From positions 61,444,841 to 61,508,840 of the forward strand of contig OX465584.1 in the NCBI GenBank assembly GCA_950022655.1: a stretch of DNA of 64,000 nucleotides, given 5' to 3'. Source of the stretch: Alentia gelatinosa. Lineage: Eukaryota; Annelida; Polychaeta; Phyllodocida; Polynoidae. How positions within the stretch are numbered: position 1 is the first letter of the stretch; each line of letters starts with the position of its first letter. The position numbers and the translations under genes were made by a program. This document shows, piece by piece, positions 22,647 through 34,920 of the stretch. The notes under the pieces were generated by a model, which was not told where the DNA came from, ran no database searches, and saw nothing but the letters and a program-made list of their open reading frames with translations.

Positions 22647-24889
22647 ATGTCGAAGCGCCAAAGGCTTCTAACTGATGTATCTGTAAACAGGTTCAAAGTG
22701 ATTTCGTTGGCAGTAAGCATAGCTCTGGAAGATGCTGATGACGACTGCTTAATCGTTGGAGGGATAAAACGTCCGCGCCAACATGCTTTCTGGATGTCCC
22801 CGTTCCTCGAGCCACGAACAGACGTGACACAGCGGAACACCTTGGCAAAGCTCGAATCTGATTTTGTGCGAGTATGTATTTATAAATCTTTATCTTAAAT
22901 CATATATACATCAAGCATCTTCAGCTACTGTGGTAATGATCATGTCAGTCCATCGCAGCATATTAAACTATAGTTTATATTTTAAATTAGAACAGCCCCC
23001 CCCCAACCCCACTCCCTGTGGGGAGTGGGGTTGGGGTATTTATGCCTCCACCGAAAAGGGCGGGCTGCTCAGACTTGACCGTACGTCCAAATTTTATAAT
23101 AAACCTTAAAAACATGTTAACGCACGCTTGAACTGTAAGCTGGTTAAACTAAAGAAATTATTAAGATAATCAACTTGTATGTATAATAATTGACCTCCTG
23201 TAATTATTATTTTCAGCTAGGCTGTCAAAGTGTGTTCACAAAAACAACAAGGATGCCTCCAGCAGTTTACATGGAGCTACTAGACCGTGTTGCCCCCCTC
23301 ATCCGTAGGCAAGACACCAACTACAGGAAGGCAATAACCCCAGAGGAGCGTCTGAGCCTTACTATCAGGTATCTCAATAGAGGTACGTGTTCATTATCAA
23401 ATAATAATTTTGTTGGTTGAATATTAGTAATAAAAAATATATATACCGGTACATAAGTTAGACTGTGCACTTAATTTACCTTAAAATATATGTCAGCGTC
23501 AAAATTCCTAATGTGCCTTTTCCTAATAGCAAATTAAAATTCCTGTATTATAAATATGAAGAAATAGAATCCTCTGAATGTTCCATCATAAACCAATTAT
23601 TTCACATAAATCATCTTTATCTATTTATTACATAATTTTTACTGTAATTTCGGCATTACTTTTCCAGGGGACAGTGTCACCACTCTTCATCAAAGTTACC
23701 TCGTCGGTGAAAGTTCCGTCCTTCCTATAGTGAGAGACACCTGCAAAGCCCTTTACGCTGTGCTACATGAAGAATTTCTAAAGGTATTACAAGTCCTGTT
23801 AATATGCACTTATAAATTTAAAGTATATAATAGTATCTCTTAATTAAGAATCATGTAATTTGGTATTATAGTTCACTAATTACTAATTTTGTCACATAAA
23901 GAACGTTTCCTATTAGTTTATAAAAGTAAAATATTATTATTTGGACAATTAATCTGTTACTTTATGTTATGTATTAATTATGAAAATATTCTTTATTATT
24001 AATATCATTACTTTATATGTTTGCTAAATGTTTGTGGTCTTGTTTTCAGTCACCTAAAACGAAAGAAGAGTGGGATAGAGTTTCACAAGATTTCCACGAC
24101 CGCTGGAACATGCCCCATGTACTCGGGGCACTAGATGGGAAACATATCCGCATAATAAAGCCCAAGAAAACCGGAACCCTGTATCACAACTATAAGAAAT
24201 TCTTCAGTATAGTCCTCTTCGCCATGGTAGATGCCAACTACTCTTTCATGTACGTGGACGTTGGGGCTGAGGGACGATCATCCGATTCAACTTTGTGGAA
24301 GTTCTGTTCCCTGCAGCAAGATCTCAAAGATGAGAGCAATCCGTTGGGGGTTCCAGAAGCTGTCCCATTCCCGGGCTACAAGGGTGACCTGCCATACTAT
24401 TTTGTCGCAGATGATGCGTTCGAGATGACGGAGCACCTCATGAAACCGTATCCCTCTTCCAAGTTAACCATGAAACAACGGATTTTCAACTACCGTCTAT
24501 CACGTTGCCGTAGGATTGTCGAAAATGCCTTTGGAATTTTGGCAACACGTTTCCGGATTCTGAGAAGAGAGATTGATATGACACCTGAACATGCTGCTGA
24601 AGTAGTCATGGCGTGCATTGTGCTTCACAACTTCCTACGGGAACGTGCTGGCAAAGTGTATATTCCAAAGGAAGCAACGGATTGGGAAGACCGTGACTAT
24701 GTGCAACACAGGGGAATTTGGAGGGGTGAACTTGCCCTAGCTGGCGGTGATCCGACCGTGATCAGAAATAGGAGTGCTCGGGTGAAGCAAATGCGGAACA
24801 ACCTTGCCGACTGGTGTATGACAAAGGAAGGGGAACTGCAGTATCAGTATGATGTGATCCTGCAACATGATTTCTTTTTTGAACGTTAA
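22647..24889 (+). CDS. PIF/Harbinger transposase (HARBI1-like DDE nuclease), 4 exons, 448 aa
   Basis: Exons 22647-22871, 23217-23382, 23668-23783 and 24050-24889, all with GT donors and AG acceptors. Phases join cleanly (0, 1, 0), giving 448 codons and TAA. The ATG at 22647 is chosen because the short upstream in-frame extension is not family-like. The N-terminal half includes TPEERLSLTIRYL and the RGDSVTTLHQSYLVG helix-turn-helix-like segment. The DDE_Tnp_4 domain follows: D198 in LGALDGKH, D290/D291 in VADDAF, LMKPYP at 299-304 and E327 in RIVENAFG. Length fits intron-containing Harbinger transposases. It would bind with the MADF partner and cut at the terminal repeats. The catalytic residues appear intact; activity is inferred only. 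It converges on the minus-strand gene. Confidence 0.95.
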
Positions 24890-24935
24890 GATTAAAGTAA
24901 TCTTTCTACTCCAATCATGTTATTTTACCGGAAGA

Positions 24936-24941
24936 AATAAA
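24936..24941 (+). terminator. Polyadenylation signal AATAAA of the transposase gene
   Basis: AATAAA lies 47 bp after the stop codon, the first such hexamer downstream. Confidence 0.6.
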
Positions 24942-25143
24942 ACATACATGTAGATGATCTTTTAACTGTGAAAGAACAACTTTATTGTGTAGTATCAACA
25001 AAAACAAGAGTATATATAGCACATTCAAGTATTTATCTGTGCCAACAAATAAAAAATAGTACGTAACTGTCTATCTGTTGTGACGCAAAAATTTGTAATT
25101 TTCTGAGTATTTTTTATTAATATTTACTCCTATAATATAAAAC

Positions 25144-25283
25144 AGACATCCGTACTGTGGACAGTACGGATTTCGCTCTTGGCCAGTCGTCAATTTCATA
25201 CTGCCTCCTGCCGATGTCATCTATATGTATGAAGTTGACTACTGACTGTAAACACTAACTGTTCCGTCCACCGTACGGACTTC
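25144..25283. mobile_element. Possible 140-bp MITE nested in the Harbinger 3' intergenic region
   Basis: The left AGACATCCGTACTGTGGACA and right end (reverse complement AGAAGTCCGTACGGTGGACG) form imperfect ~20-bp inverted repeats. It sits between the two convergent genes and disrupts neither. It could instead be an internal regulatory palindrome of the Harbinger element, since the words resemble its CCGTC-rich subtermini. Confidence 0.4.
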
Positions 25284-26092
25284 TAATTATGCTTTGGATA
25301 ACATGAAAATGTAATTTCTGGAATGATTTCTTGTACTCATAGTCATGCTATCTTTGACATTAAAGCTAGCAACTATTTAAATGAAGGTGGTATCTGATTG
25401 TCAGCATAATATCTCCTTTATGCCATCCAAATAAAAGTTTTTTGATACAGTTTGATCACTTCTCCAGTCACAGGTTATTTATCGTTAACAAAAATCCAAA
25501 CACTTTTTGATTGAAAGGCACATCCACCAAGGCCAATACAGTAATCTGGATGGACCATGCGCAGAGTAATTAATGCAGATGCAGGTAGAACTTTTCCGAT
25601 ACTGCAAGAAAAACATGACTTAGAACTACACATTTTCCAATAGAAGAATCTAGGAAGTACATCTTTTTTGTACCTTTAAATGAGAATGATAACCAACATG
25701 TAGATTTCCACCGTTATTCAAACTATACCTATATGACAAGTACTACCATAAATTAAATTAAATATATGAAAAAGAATATATGAGAACACCCGTAAAAATA
25801 AACTTTCAAAATAGATAAATATAATAAACTTCATCTACCTTATTACTAATAAAATAACTTAACAAATCTGCAAACTTTTCTCAAAGGAGAATACAAGCAT
25901 GGTTAACAAAATTATCCGTTCCTTTTGTATACTAAATAAACTTGGACGGGTCGTACCAGACTCCTCTCATGTCAAACAAACGAACAATACACACTACTAG
26001 CTAAAACAAGTATCTGCATAGCACCAGTCAGGTTTAAAGTAATTATAAAGTCACCATAATTATGATGACACATGATCGATTATCTCAACAAC
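25284..26092. other. Harbinger intergenic region between convergent genes
   Basis: AT-rich, no frame of note; expected to hold the 3' UTR of the minus-strand gene. Confidence 0.5.
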
Positions 26093-29000
26093 CTAGTCCA
26101 TATCCTCCGACGGCCATTTTCCTCTAATAGCTTTCAAGGCAAGTCCGTAGACATGATGCATAAAAAAATCACGACGATCCTGCTCCATACGTTGAAGTTG
26201 AGGCACGAGTGAATCCGCCCACAACTGCTCCGGGGAAACTGAGTTCACGGCCGCAGCTGTAGCCTCCGTCTTTGCTGCCATTTGAGAAATGTCTTCTTGG
26301 AATTTGTCCATTTTTTTTTTCTTTTCTTCCATGAACAGCATCACTGCCTTCTCCTTCTCTTTATCCTTCGTTTTTTTAGTTGCCTCTTGAGCTGAGCGGT
26401 AGGAAGGACCCTGTTGCTTGAACCAGGTGCTCATGTCAAGTTTAACATCATATGACTTTTGAACTTTTGGGGCTGTGTCAACCATCGCAGCTTTTTTCCT
26501 TTCAGCGGCTGTTTTCTTAGTAGTACTCGGCTTCGGCATTTCTTTGACATTACTTACATTGTCTTTGTTTTTTTGTTTATCGACTGTCAAGGTTGAGTCT
26601 CCTGCCTGAAGATCCAGGAAGAGACGGCGTTCAGCCGCTGTTGTTTTCACCAACTTTGCTTTAACAGCAAACAGATCGTAAGAGTCCTGGATCCCTTCAA
26701 CGGCTTCTTTCCCAGACTTTTTTTCAATTTCTTTTAGGCCAACATTTGTATTGTTTTGGAACGTCTTTTTCAGCAACTGACGTTTTGCAAGGGGTGCTGT
26801 ATCACGACATGAAGAACTACCAGTGTCGACGTTGACGCCTACATCCCTACCCAGGCCCCGATGGGTTTTTTTAATTTTTGATGGGTCTTCTGTTTTTTTT
26901 TGAGTTTTTGTCTTTTTTGACAGTCGATCTGATCTTTTGATCGAGGCATCAACAGCTTTCTCATCGGACAATCGTGAGTTGAAACTGTAATGTTTTGTAT
27001 TCACTATGAAGTCTATTTCACTGCCAACCTCGGATGGGGTTGGCGTGGGCGGTTTTGGTATCGGTGACAATGTATTATCCAGTAACACTGCGCCGCATGG
27101 TAGTTCCTTGTCCAACGACGCTTCGTCATCAGATGTTATGTCCTAAAAAATCAAATAATAAATATGTGGATAAGTATGAATTTGTTAAATACATGCGACG
27201 TTGTTGAATGTATTAATTTGGTGCCAAACCATTTAATCAAACAAATGTGTAATGTCAAAATTTGTTTAAGTAAGTCCCAAAAAATAATTATCTATAGACC
27301 GACTGTGTTGACTTATATATTTGTTAGACTTTATACCAACTTTTACATGATTGCAATAGCTTTAAAAATTTGATATCTCACTTAAACTTTAGCTAAATAT
27401 AATCTGTTATTCATTTATTGGAGAACGTATTGATCTACAAGACGCAGACGGGTGCCCATACAAGGTCAACTGATGACAAAGTATGGCTTCATACCGCAGG
27501 CTCGACGGCTATTTTTGAAATAAAATTGACGGACAACTAACTCCTTACAGGCTCAATCAATATGTTACATTGTAATTATACACTATACACCTAGTACTGT
27601 TTACTGAATAGATTCTAATAAAAGAAATGATACACAAAATGCCATAGCCTTTTGCTACAGCCCATTGTCACTACAGACGCAAAATTCTTTTATATTGTAG
27701 TTTAGTCTCTGTTCCCCGGAAATCTGTTTACCGTCCGGCAACATTCCAAGTACGAGTATGTAACTGCTGATAGAAACAATGGCATGTTTGACTTTTATGT
27801 AATGAAGAAAATAATGTTCCAGTAGCTAGTATTAACCATTAATTTACAAACAACATACCTTTGTCTTTCCAGTACATCTTGGAGTTGACTTTAAGTTCTC
27901 TTTGACTTTCAGGGATCCCTTGTGAGCTGGACTTTTCCCAGTATACGATGACAGGCTGGATGACGTTTTAATGTGCTGCCATAGGAAGGATAGCATGCTC
28001 AATATTTCTCGCTGACGTTCTGTTCTTCCCTCAGGTTCAGAGCCACTTTTGACGGAACAGTGCATACGTTGATAGTGATTCCGAAGGCTGGCCATGCGTG
28101 TCTCGATGATGTGAGCTGAAAGAAGAGAAACATTCAAATATAATTAAATTCCTGTATTAACAAGGGAATAAATAAATGATTTATGATTATTTTGAGATTT
28201 GTGTTTTTTACAGTGATAATTTGTTTTAATTCTAACATTAAACTAATTTGACCTTACAATTTGACAAATTAAAGGACCAACTTATAATATTCTGCCTGTT
28301 AATGGCTAAATACTATTCTATAGTTTAAGTAAAATATTGTGGCATTAAAGTTTTTTGGTTGGTATTACAGACAAAATGTGCATTTTAAAGTGTGCAACTA
28401 GTTGATAATATCTTTTGAGCAAATTTAATTAGGATGACATGCAAAATATGGATCGCCGGCAAAGAAATTACAAAACATTTTCAGAAGTACAATTTCATAA
28501 CTTACGTGGTACTTGCAGTATAGTTGCAAATCTTTTCATTATCGTATTCCTGTCATCGGCATTAAGATACCCTTTGTGTTTGAAGTCGTACAATGAGGTT
28601 TCGTCTTCCCATAATTCTCACAGGGTCACCTCCCGTGTCTGATCCTCCGTCCACCAATCTTCATGATTTTTGTTAGGATCATCGTAGATGGAAGTATCCA
28701 ATTGAGACATCCTCAATTTTGTCGAAGTACCAGCGTCGTCATCGTGTGCTTCAATGTCCGAGGGTAGTGAATCGGATTCATCCACAGGTAGTTTACTATA
28801 ATCAAGAGCACCGTCCATGGTAAGCTGACTATCTTCATGTACACTGCCACTGGCCAAATCTTCAGAATCGTCTATGCTCACTACATCAGAAGCGTGGTCG
28901 GATTCTGGTAGACTTTTGACTTTAAGATTTGCCTCATCCTCCCTAGATTTTTGTATAATGGCTAAAATGGCTTTCTTGTCTTTTAGGGAAACTCCAAATA

Positions 29001-29370
29001 GTTCTGACTCACTTTCTCCCCCACCATCTGTGCCGTCAGCGCCGTCAGGGACATCAACAATTGAACTTTTGTCAGCATCACAGTCTTCAGATTTGCTTGG
29101 GTCCTGCCTAGGAACCGCCCGCCGCCCGCCGAGTGTTGCTTTACGGGGGGCTGCGTTACTTGTTTCCGGGACATTAGAGTCGAGCACACAAACTTTATCC
29201 GGGGTGGAGTTACGCCTTGGACGCCCACGGCCACGTTTAACTGGTTCTTTTTTATCCTCAGATGTTCCCGCTACTGACTCAACAGTTTTTGATGCAGTCT
29301 TACCACGTTTAGATGCGGGTTGCTCTTTCTTTCCAGCGTTGGAGCGCTTTCCGCGTACCTTGGGCGCCAT
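26093..29370 (-). pseudogene. AT-hook/MADF (Myb-SANT-like) Harbinger partner protein with one in-frame stop
   Basis: Exons on -: 29370-28506, 28115-27859 and 27142-26093, joined at GT/AG sites (donors GTAAGT and GTATGT) to give 2172 nt, exactly 724 codons. Codon 251 is TGA (28620-28618). An AT-hook KRGRGRPRR lies at residues 45-53, then a long acidic, serine-rich stretch. A MADF/Myb-like trihelix begins at DWWTEDQTREVTL (about 238-250) and resumes after the stop with ELWEDETSLYDFKHKGYLN. Exon 2 supplies RMASLRNHYQRM and LSFLWQHI. The C-terminus has a lysine-rich coiled-coil-like tract and PEQLWADSLVPQLQRM. The family role is binding transposon ends and bringing transposase to the nucleus. Unless read through, only an AT-hook fragment of 250 aa is made. 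Confidence 0.88.
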
Positions 29371-29841
29371 TTTATTCAGCCGTACAAACCTGGTCACATG
29401 ATCAGGCCACATGACTGCCAAACACAACCTCTAGCGGATAGGAAACGTAGTAATAGTTGAGACATTTGACACTAGATGGCGACAACGGAGTGAATGGTGA
29501 ATGCGCAGATATCCGTCGACGGGGAAAAAATATCAAACATGGTTTGATATTGGATCCGTCCGTCAGAATTGACATTTTATTGGAATTCTGGTGGTAAATT
29601 TAAAGTATTTAGACGGACGTTGAACGGACAAAATGACTTCCACCAACTTCCGTACAGGTTATTTGATTTAAAAGTTGACGGTTTGCTCAATTTTGGACGG
29701 CGACGGCCTCTGTGGAAGAGGGAATGAAAGATCCGTACAATTTTTCCGACGGAACAGTGCAAACGTTGACGGAGAAATACGCTTCCACTGCCGACGGATA
29801 CTGAATTCCGTCGATTTTTTTTTTTTTTTTTCGACTTTTCT

Positions 29842-29878
29842 TGACGGACGGATTCATCAACTTTGGTGGATGTAGGCC
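29842..29878 (-). repeat. Harbinger right terminal inverted repeat
   Basis: Reverse complement starts GGCCTACATCCACCAAAGTT and continues to CCGTCCGTCA over 37 bp. A T-run (about 29816-29831) lies just inside. Confidence 0.9.
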
Positions 29879-29886
29879 TAAAGGAA

Positions 29887-30393
29887 CACTGCACGAAAAC
29901 CACTATTTTATTCATATATACGCTATCGCGGAAGTGCACGTATCGGCTGAATATTGACTTATTTTCATACATAAACGCCGATATTTCACGCCAACGTATG
30001 AGGCGTATACAAGACTGTTTCCTTTTGAATACGCTCGCGACATGGCTGTATTTCACACCTGGCGTATATGAGAGGAAATATACTCTGCGCGATATATATA
30101 CGCCGGGCGTATATATGATAAAAAAAGAAAAAGAACCAGACCCACCCCACCCCGTACTCGTGGGTGTTGGTAGAGGTTGTACCAACTCTGACCCGCTACC
30201 AGTAGTGTCCCCAAGTAGCAGAAATTGAACTATTTGCTAGTGGTGTATATACAACAGAATCAGGCGTATACATGAATCAGGTGCCTACATATGTGGCGTA
30301 TACACACGGGGAATAGGACGACCTTGTATACGCGAAAGCATACCTCTATACGCCGGGTGCATTCATATATAAAGCGGTTAGTTTCGTGCAGTG
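29887..30393. mobile_element. 507-bp MITE, CACTGCACGAAAACCAC family, copy 1
   Basis: The left CACTGCACGAAAACCAC, TTATTCATATATACGC and the right end (TTTCGTGCAGTG, TGCATTCATATATAAA) are inverted repeats of about 35 bp. The interior is dense in TATACGCC and GGCGTATA words. It starts only 4 bp after the Harbinger TAAA repeat. A second copy is at 55240-55650. Confidence 0.75.
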
Positions 30394-30961
30394 GAAAACA
30401 CATAGGATTTAGAGGCATCATCCAGTGCAGGGCGAATGATTCAGGCATCATTTCTCAAAATTCGACAAAATCTTTTTTAACAAAGACTAAATGCAGGAAC
30501 ATCATTGAAATTTTCACAGAATGAATGTATAATACCATTATTAGTGTTTCTGTTCAAAAGAAATAAGATATTAAAGATTATATATCATATCATGTGATTA
30601 AACATTTGAATTGTGGATTTTAACAGCTGTGTGCCCGTCCCTCCAACACCCGTCCTCCAGCTTGGCCACAGGCACCCGTCCTTAAAGGGTTAAGTCTATG
30701 GGACAAAAATACCATGGGTGAGATAATAGCCCAAGGGCTTGCATCTTCTAACGCCGAATATGGTCCCGATATAGGCCTTACGCTCGAATTCACGACTAGA
30801 ATAAAATGTCATCGTGAGGTCAGGCAAATTCGTGGCAGTGGGCCAGGTTTGCCTCTACAATCTCCAGTCAGGCACCACCGACGGACCTTTAGCCCTGCTG
30901 ACACAAAATGAAAATGGGATTTAAGGAAAACTTAAACATTCTACTCCGTTTTCGTCGGCCG
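30394..30961. other. No gene recognised
   Basis: Nothing recognised beyond a phrase with CACCCGTCC (near 30665-30680). Confidence 0.35.
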
Positions 30962-31284
30962 CCAGGGATTTGTTTCACTAGTTTCGTGACATGTCTGTGA
31001 CACCATACAGACATTGGGGTTGTCTAGTTTTGTGACAACACAAGTAGCTGCCCTAAGGAAAAGACAGACCACAAACATAAGAATTAGACAAATCTACACA
31101 TCATGGACCTGTTTCACTAGTTTCGTGACAAAAGTGTTTAGACAGATATGAAAAGCGGCACCAACAATGCAAGCAAGGACAGGCAAAACAAAGTCTAATG
31201 TCTAGTTCTTATGAAACCGGACACACCATCTAGACATGTCTAAACATTTAGACATGTCACAAAACTAGTGAAACAGGTCCCAGG
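30962..31284. mobile_element. MITE, CCTGGGACC family, copy b, with a doubled left end
   Basis: The right end ACTAGTGAAACAGGTCCCAGG minus its last base is as in copy a. The left end TTTCACTAGTTTCGTGACA occurs twice (about 30972 and 31111), so one terminus is duplicated or a second element is nested. The interior shares AAAGCGGCACCAACA with 11898-12158. Confidence 0.7.
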
Positions 31285-31628
31285 ACAAGCACACCATTGC
31301 CTGAGCTGATATTTCTACTGCTAAATCACTTGCTTTAATATCATCTTAATATTGCTTTGAAATATTAAGAATCAGCATAATACCCACACTCTCCTAAGAT
31401 CATATGTTTATTGAACAATTATTCCTTTGTTATAAAAGATGTGTAGATTCTAGATAGAAATCTCCCACGACCAACAAACACCAGAATAAATTTCTAACAT
31501 GGGGTAAGATTTATTCAAAGTCCTTAGGATTTAGTTAGGTCACTCAAAAAAACAACAACTTGTTTCTCATCACCAATTTTTTTTTTTTGCTGGATTGCTT
31601 TAAAGTGTCATAAAATGCGCTTTAGACA
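31285..31628. other. No gene recognised
   Basis: AT-rich; nothing recognised. Confidence 0.35.
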
Positions 31629-31712
31629 TACAGTAAAACCATGCGTAAGCGGTCACCCTCCATTCCAGGCCAAAATGTCCGCTTATGCAGGGTGTCTGCG
31701 TACGTGGGGTTT
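31629..31712. mobile_element. Short CAGTAAAACC MITE fragment
   Basis: Contains CAGTAAAACCATGCGTAAGC and the inverted GTCCGCTTATGCAGGGTGTC, ending GTACGTGGGGTTTT. Related to 32429-32611 and to the end of the 1-2168 array. Confidence 0.55.
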
Positions 31713-32428
31713 TCAGATTTTTACTGCTTATACATTGAAAGCATCCCTGGCATGAGGAGCTTTAATTTGATACTAAATACACATACTTTTCATAATTTCT
31801 ATCGAGGTTCATCTTATTTTAACCACGTGGCCTTACGTGGTTGTTATCGGCGTGACACAACGTTTCGTCCTTAAAGTGGACCATCTTCAGGTGTCAGATT
31901 TTTGCGAAATGGTCGGCATCATTCGACCCTGGCCGGTTGATGCCTCAGGGCATCATTCGGACTGGTTGATGCCTAAAGGGCACAATCCACCATGCCGATT
32001 TCTCACCCGATCAATTGTTCCTGGGCCCTTAAGAGGAAGCTCAAGTATTGTAATTCATTTAATTCTGATGATAATAGTTTGATAAATGACCATTTTCAAA
32101 GATTTGAGAAATTCTAGGGTATCCGATAATAATCGGCGATTGTCTGGCTACGGAATCGGCTACCGTCGGTCCAGTGGAATTCTGCCTTTAAAGGGGTTCA
32201 GGGAGGGGTAGGCTCTGGGCTGTGAGATTATAGAGTAATATACAGAGACTGACTGATGTAACCTGAGATAATACGAGTAATCAGCCAATACTCGCCATTG
32301 GAGCGCTGCGGATGTCGCTACATTGAGTAACATCACTGACTCAGTCGTTACGTACAGCTGTGCAGTGGCCGGTCAACAACTGTCATTAGTTCATCTACGG
32401 AATGCTAATATGTGACATTTACTATATA

Positions 32429-32611
32429 CAGTAGAACCCCACCAACATGCAGACAGCCTGTGTAAGTGTACACCCCGCGGTAACGGACACCTTTGATTGG
32501 GAACAGTTTCCTATATTAGATGTTTATTTTAACCCCGTGTAACTGGACACCCCGTGTAAGCGAGTACTTTGGCCCAAAACGGAAGGTGTCCGCTTACGCG
32601 GGGTTCTACTC
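32429..32611. mobile_element. 183-bp MITE, TA-flanked, CAGTAGAACCCC termini
   Basis: CAGTAGAACCCC at the left, GGGGTTCTACT at the right, TA immediately outside each end, as in pogo/Tc1-mariner insertions. The inner sequence TATTAGATGTTTATTTTAAC and the CGTGTAA...GGACACC words are shared with the spacer of the 1-2168 array. This ties that satellite to this MITE family. Confidence 0.75.
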
Positions 32612-32623
32612 TATACGCATGCC

Positions 32624-32624
<1 letters not shown>

Positions 32625-32690
<66 letters not shown>
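32625..32690. repeat. (TA)n microsatellite, ~33 repeats
   Basis: Uninterrupted TA dinucleotides 14 bp after the MITE end. A cruciform-prone and length-unstable site. Confidence 0.95.
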
Positions 32691-32696
<6 letters not shown>

Positions 32697-32997
32697 ATTC
32701 GCACCCTTTCACCATATAACTTAATCTTTTGGAACAGTGTTCCATACCGGAAAATACGGAACACTGTTCGGTATGCGTTGACTAAAATATTAGTCGTTAG
32801 GCCTAATCGAGTTAATTCTTTTTTTAAAAATTGCGGGTATATAGTAAATGTGGAACCATCTTCCATGCTTGTACAAGCCACAAAACTCGATAATAATTTA
32901 CGGGTCGTGTGGAACTCAGCTTGTTTCGTATTTGAATCTATGTGAATTATTATCTCGTTTCGTAGCTTGTACAACATGGTCAGGTCGTTCTATGTAA

Positions 32998-33439
32998 TTA
33001 CCGTAAAACCCCGCTTATAAGCTAACCCCACTTATAAGCAGAATCCCCTTCAGTATAATGATATGCATAAGCCGATTCTGGGGGCATTTAAACTTTAGGT
33101 AAACCCCGGTTATAAGCCGACACCCCACATTCGGATCCTGCCCCCCCCCCCCCCCCACCCCCCCCCCCCCCCCACTCACAACATTTTATAGAATTTTCAG
33201 TATAGAATATGAACGTTTTGATGAACCTTTGTACCAATATAGAATATAACATGCTATCTGACAAATTACTACCATTAAATGATTCACATTTGTATATCTT
33301 GGTTTTTCGGTACCTTATTTCAAAAAAAAAAATTGTATAGAGCCCCGATTATAAGCTGACCCCCGACTTGGGCAAAAATGTGTAAACCGAATTTTTCCAA
33401 AACCCCTAAAAAATTATTTATGCGCGGTTTTACGGTAAT
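32998..33439. mobile_element. ~440-bp MITE, ACCGTAAAACCCCGC termini
   Basis: Left ATTACCGTAAAACCCCGC and right GCGCGGTTTTACGGTAAT. Internal TTATAAGC words repeat, and a 35-bp C-rich run (about 33141-33173) occupies the middle. Confidence 0.75.
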
Positions 33440-33947
33440 GCTGTACCAAATATTCAGCCCCTCAAATATAGGTCATCACAGGAAGAACAAAATAGTCGCC
33501 CATCTTCTCATACATTACTTTGTACCTAGATTCATTTTTCCGTATTCTCAAGATTATAAGAATACGGCTTTGGGTTACCACGATTTTTAAGTTAGATATA
33601 TGTGGTTTAATGCTAAACACTTTGAGATCATCTTATTTTGCCTACAGGGTAGTGAGATGGTATTTAAATATGTGCCTCTAGTTTGTGAATTCGTGTTCTG
33701 AAATTATGTCCCCATACACGGTATACACAATATGATACCCCGTTGTTTGACTGAGTCTATGTCAATTCCCATGATACGGAATCCGCCCCTTCACAAAGCA
33801 GTTCTCCGGATGGCAGTCAGTGTTAATTATACAGTTAGAGATCTGTTTGCCGACTCTCTGCCTTCATATACAGCCCAGGGTTTAATCAGGATGATACTCT
33901 TCAGTGCGTGTTTATTTAGTGCGTTGTCATTAGTGTATACGCTGGTA
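33440..33947. other. No gene recognised
   Basis: Nothing recognised. Confidence 0.35.
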
Positions 33948-34116
33948 GGGGGCCATCCATAAAGTACGTACGCACTGAGGGTGGGGGTGGGGGTGGGGTA
34001 AAAAATTTCGGAAATTGTGCGTATGCTCCTTCTTTGTTCTATTGCGTACAAAATTGGGAAGGGGGAGGGGGTCAGAAATTTCGGAATTTCTGCGGACGTA
34101 CTCTATGGATGGCCCC
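33948..34116. mobile_element. ~169-bp MITE, GGGGCCATCCATA termini
   Basis: Left GGGGGCCATCCATAAAGTAC and right GTACTCTATGGATGGCCCC are inverted. The interior is a near-duplicate pair of GGGGGTGG...AAATTTCGGAAATT and GGGGGTC...AAATTTCGGAATTT segments. Confidence 0.8.
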
Positions 34117-34261
34117 TAGGAGCTTTTTTTATTTTTTTATTTTTTTTTTATTGAGAAACTCTCGCCAAAGCAAGTTTTTCAGTTCCAACAGCTGTAGGCA
34201 ATTGTGTGTGGCGAGGGAATGTATGATTTGTTTCTTCCTTTTATCATCTATCTATTACCAG

Positions 34262-34395
34262 GGGCCCGTTTGATAATCCCGGATCGTACATGATCCCCCT
34301 TTTCAGTAACTCGTACAGAGTTTATCGTTTAATGATATCTAAGTCTGTTCGCTAAGACAGTATTAGCCATCCATAAGGTCATCCATAAGTGTCGA
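34262..34395 (+). mobile_element. Partial MITE, GGGGCCCGTTTGATAATCC family
   Basis: Shares CCGTTTNATAATCC, GGATCGTACATG and CTTATGGATGACC words with the fuller copy at 48231-48460. Confidence 0.6.
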
Positions 34396-34684
34396 CTAAA
34401 ATTGACCCACATCATCCCTCAAAATCATCAATTATTGTCTATTTCTCATATCATTCCTATTATTTATCATTGCAAGGGGCTTTTAGGAGTCGCAAAGAAA
34501 AATGGCGAATTTGATATACATGGAAGGACACACCTGGTAGATAGTCTCAGACATAGCCCCAGTGATCACTCACCCTGGGACTCAAGTACACTGCAGGTGA
34601 ATGCTGTGAAAAACATGTGACCCGGCTACAGGTAAATAATCAGTGACTCAGCAGAGGTCCATTTGTCTTACCAAAATGCCTCCG

Positions 34685-34920
34685 TCAATTTTAAAGTGTT
34701 TAAAATCAAAATCTCATGGGATTTATTTGTTTTACCTCGTTAAAGGTAATTGTACCCGAGGAAAAAAATACTTGTCCAAGGGAAATGGAGCCCTACAATG
34801 CAGACAGTGCGATTGTGTTCTAGTACAAAATCTCAACAGGTTGTGTCCCAGATAAATACCCTGTGAGGTACATGAATCTTACTGTGTGAATCTCACTACC
34901 CCGTGTATACAGCACCCCTC
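34685..34920 (+). repeat. Dispersed repeat, CCCTGTGAGGTAC family
   Basis: Shares ATCTCATGGGATTT-like, GAAATGGAGCCC-like and CCCTGTGAGGTACATGAAT words with an inverted relative at 47050-47345. No domain in either. Confidence 0.4.

Larger units (their letters stand above)
22340..29878 (+). mobile_element. PIF/Harbinger DNA transposon, 7.5 kb, two genes
   Basis: Bounded by inverted repeats starting GGCCTACATCCACCAAAGTT and flanked by TAAA on both sides. It contains a DDE transposase on + and, tail to tail, a MADF/Myb-like gene on -, the standard two-gene set of the superfamily. Subterminal zones at both ends are rich in CCGTCCGTC and GACGG words (22370-22520 and 29510-29860), probably binding sites for the Myb-like partner. 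Introns, splice sites and the transposase frame are intact. The partner gene has one nonsense codon. This suggests a recently active copy, or one still mobilisable by partner protein supplied from elsewhere. Confidence 0.95.

Noticed and set aside
28874..29401. 175-codon plus-strand frame
   Set aside because: Antisense shadow of exon 1 of the MADF gene.
29577..30185. 202-codon minus-strand frame
   Set aside because: Spans the Harbinger subterminal repeats, its terminus and part of the adjacent MITE; no domain.
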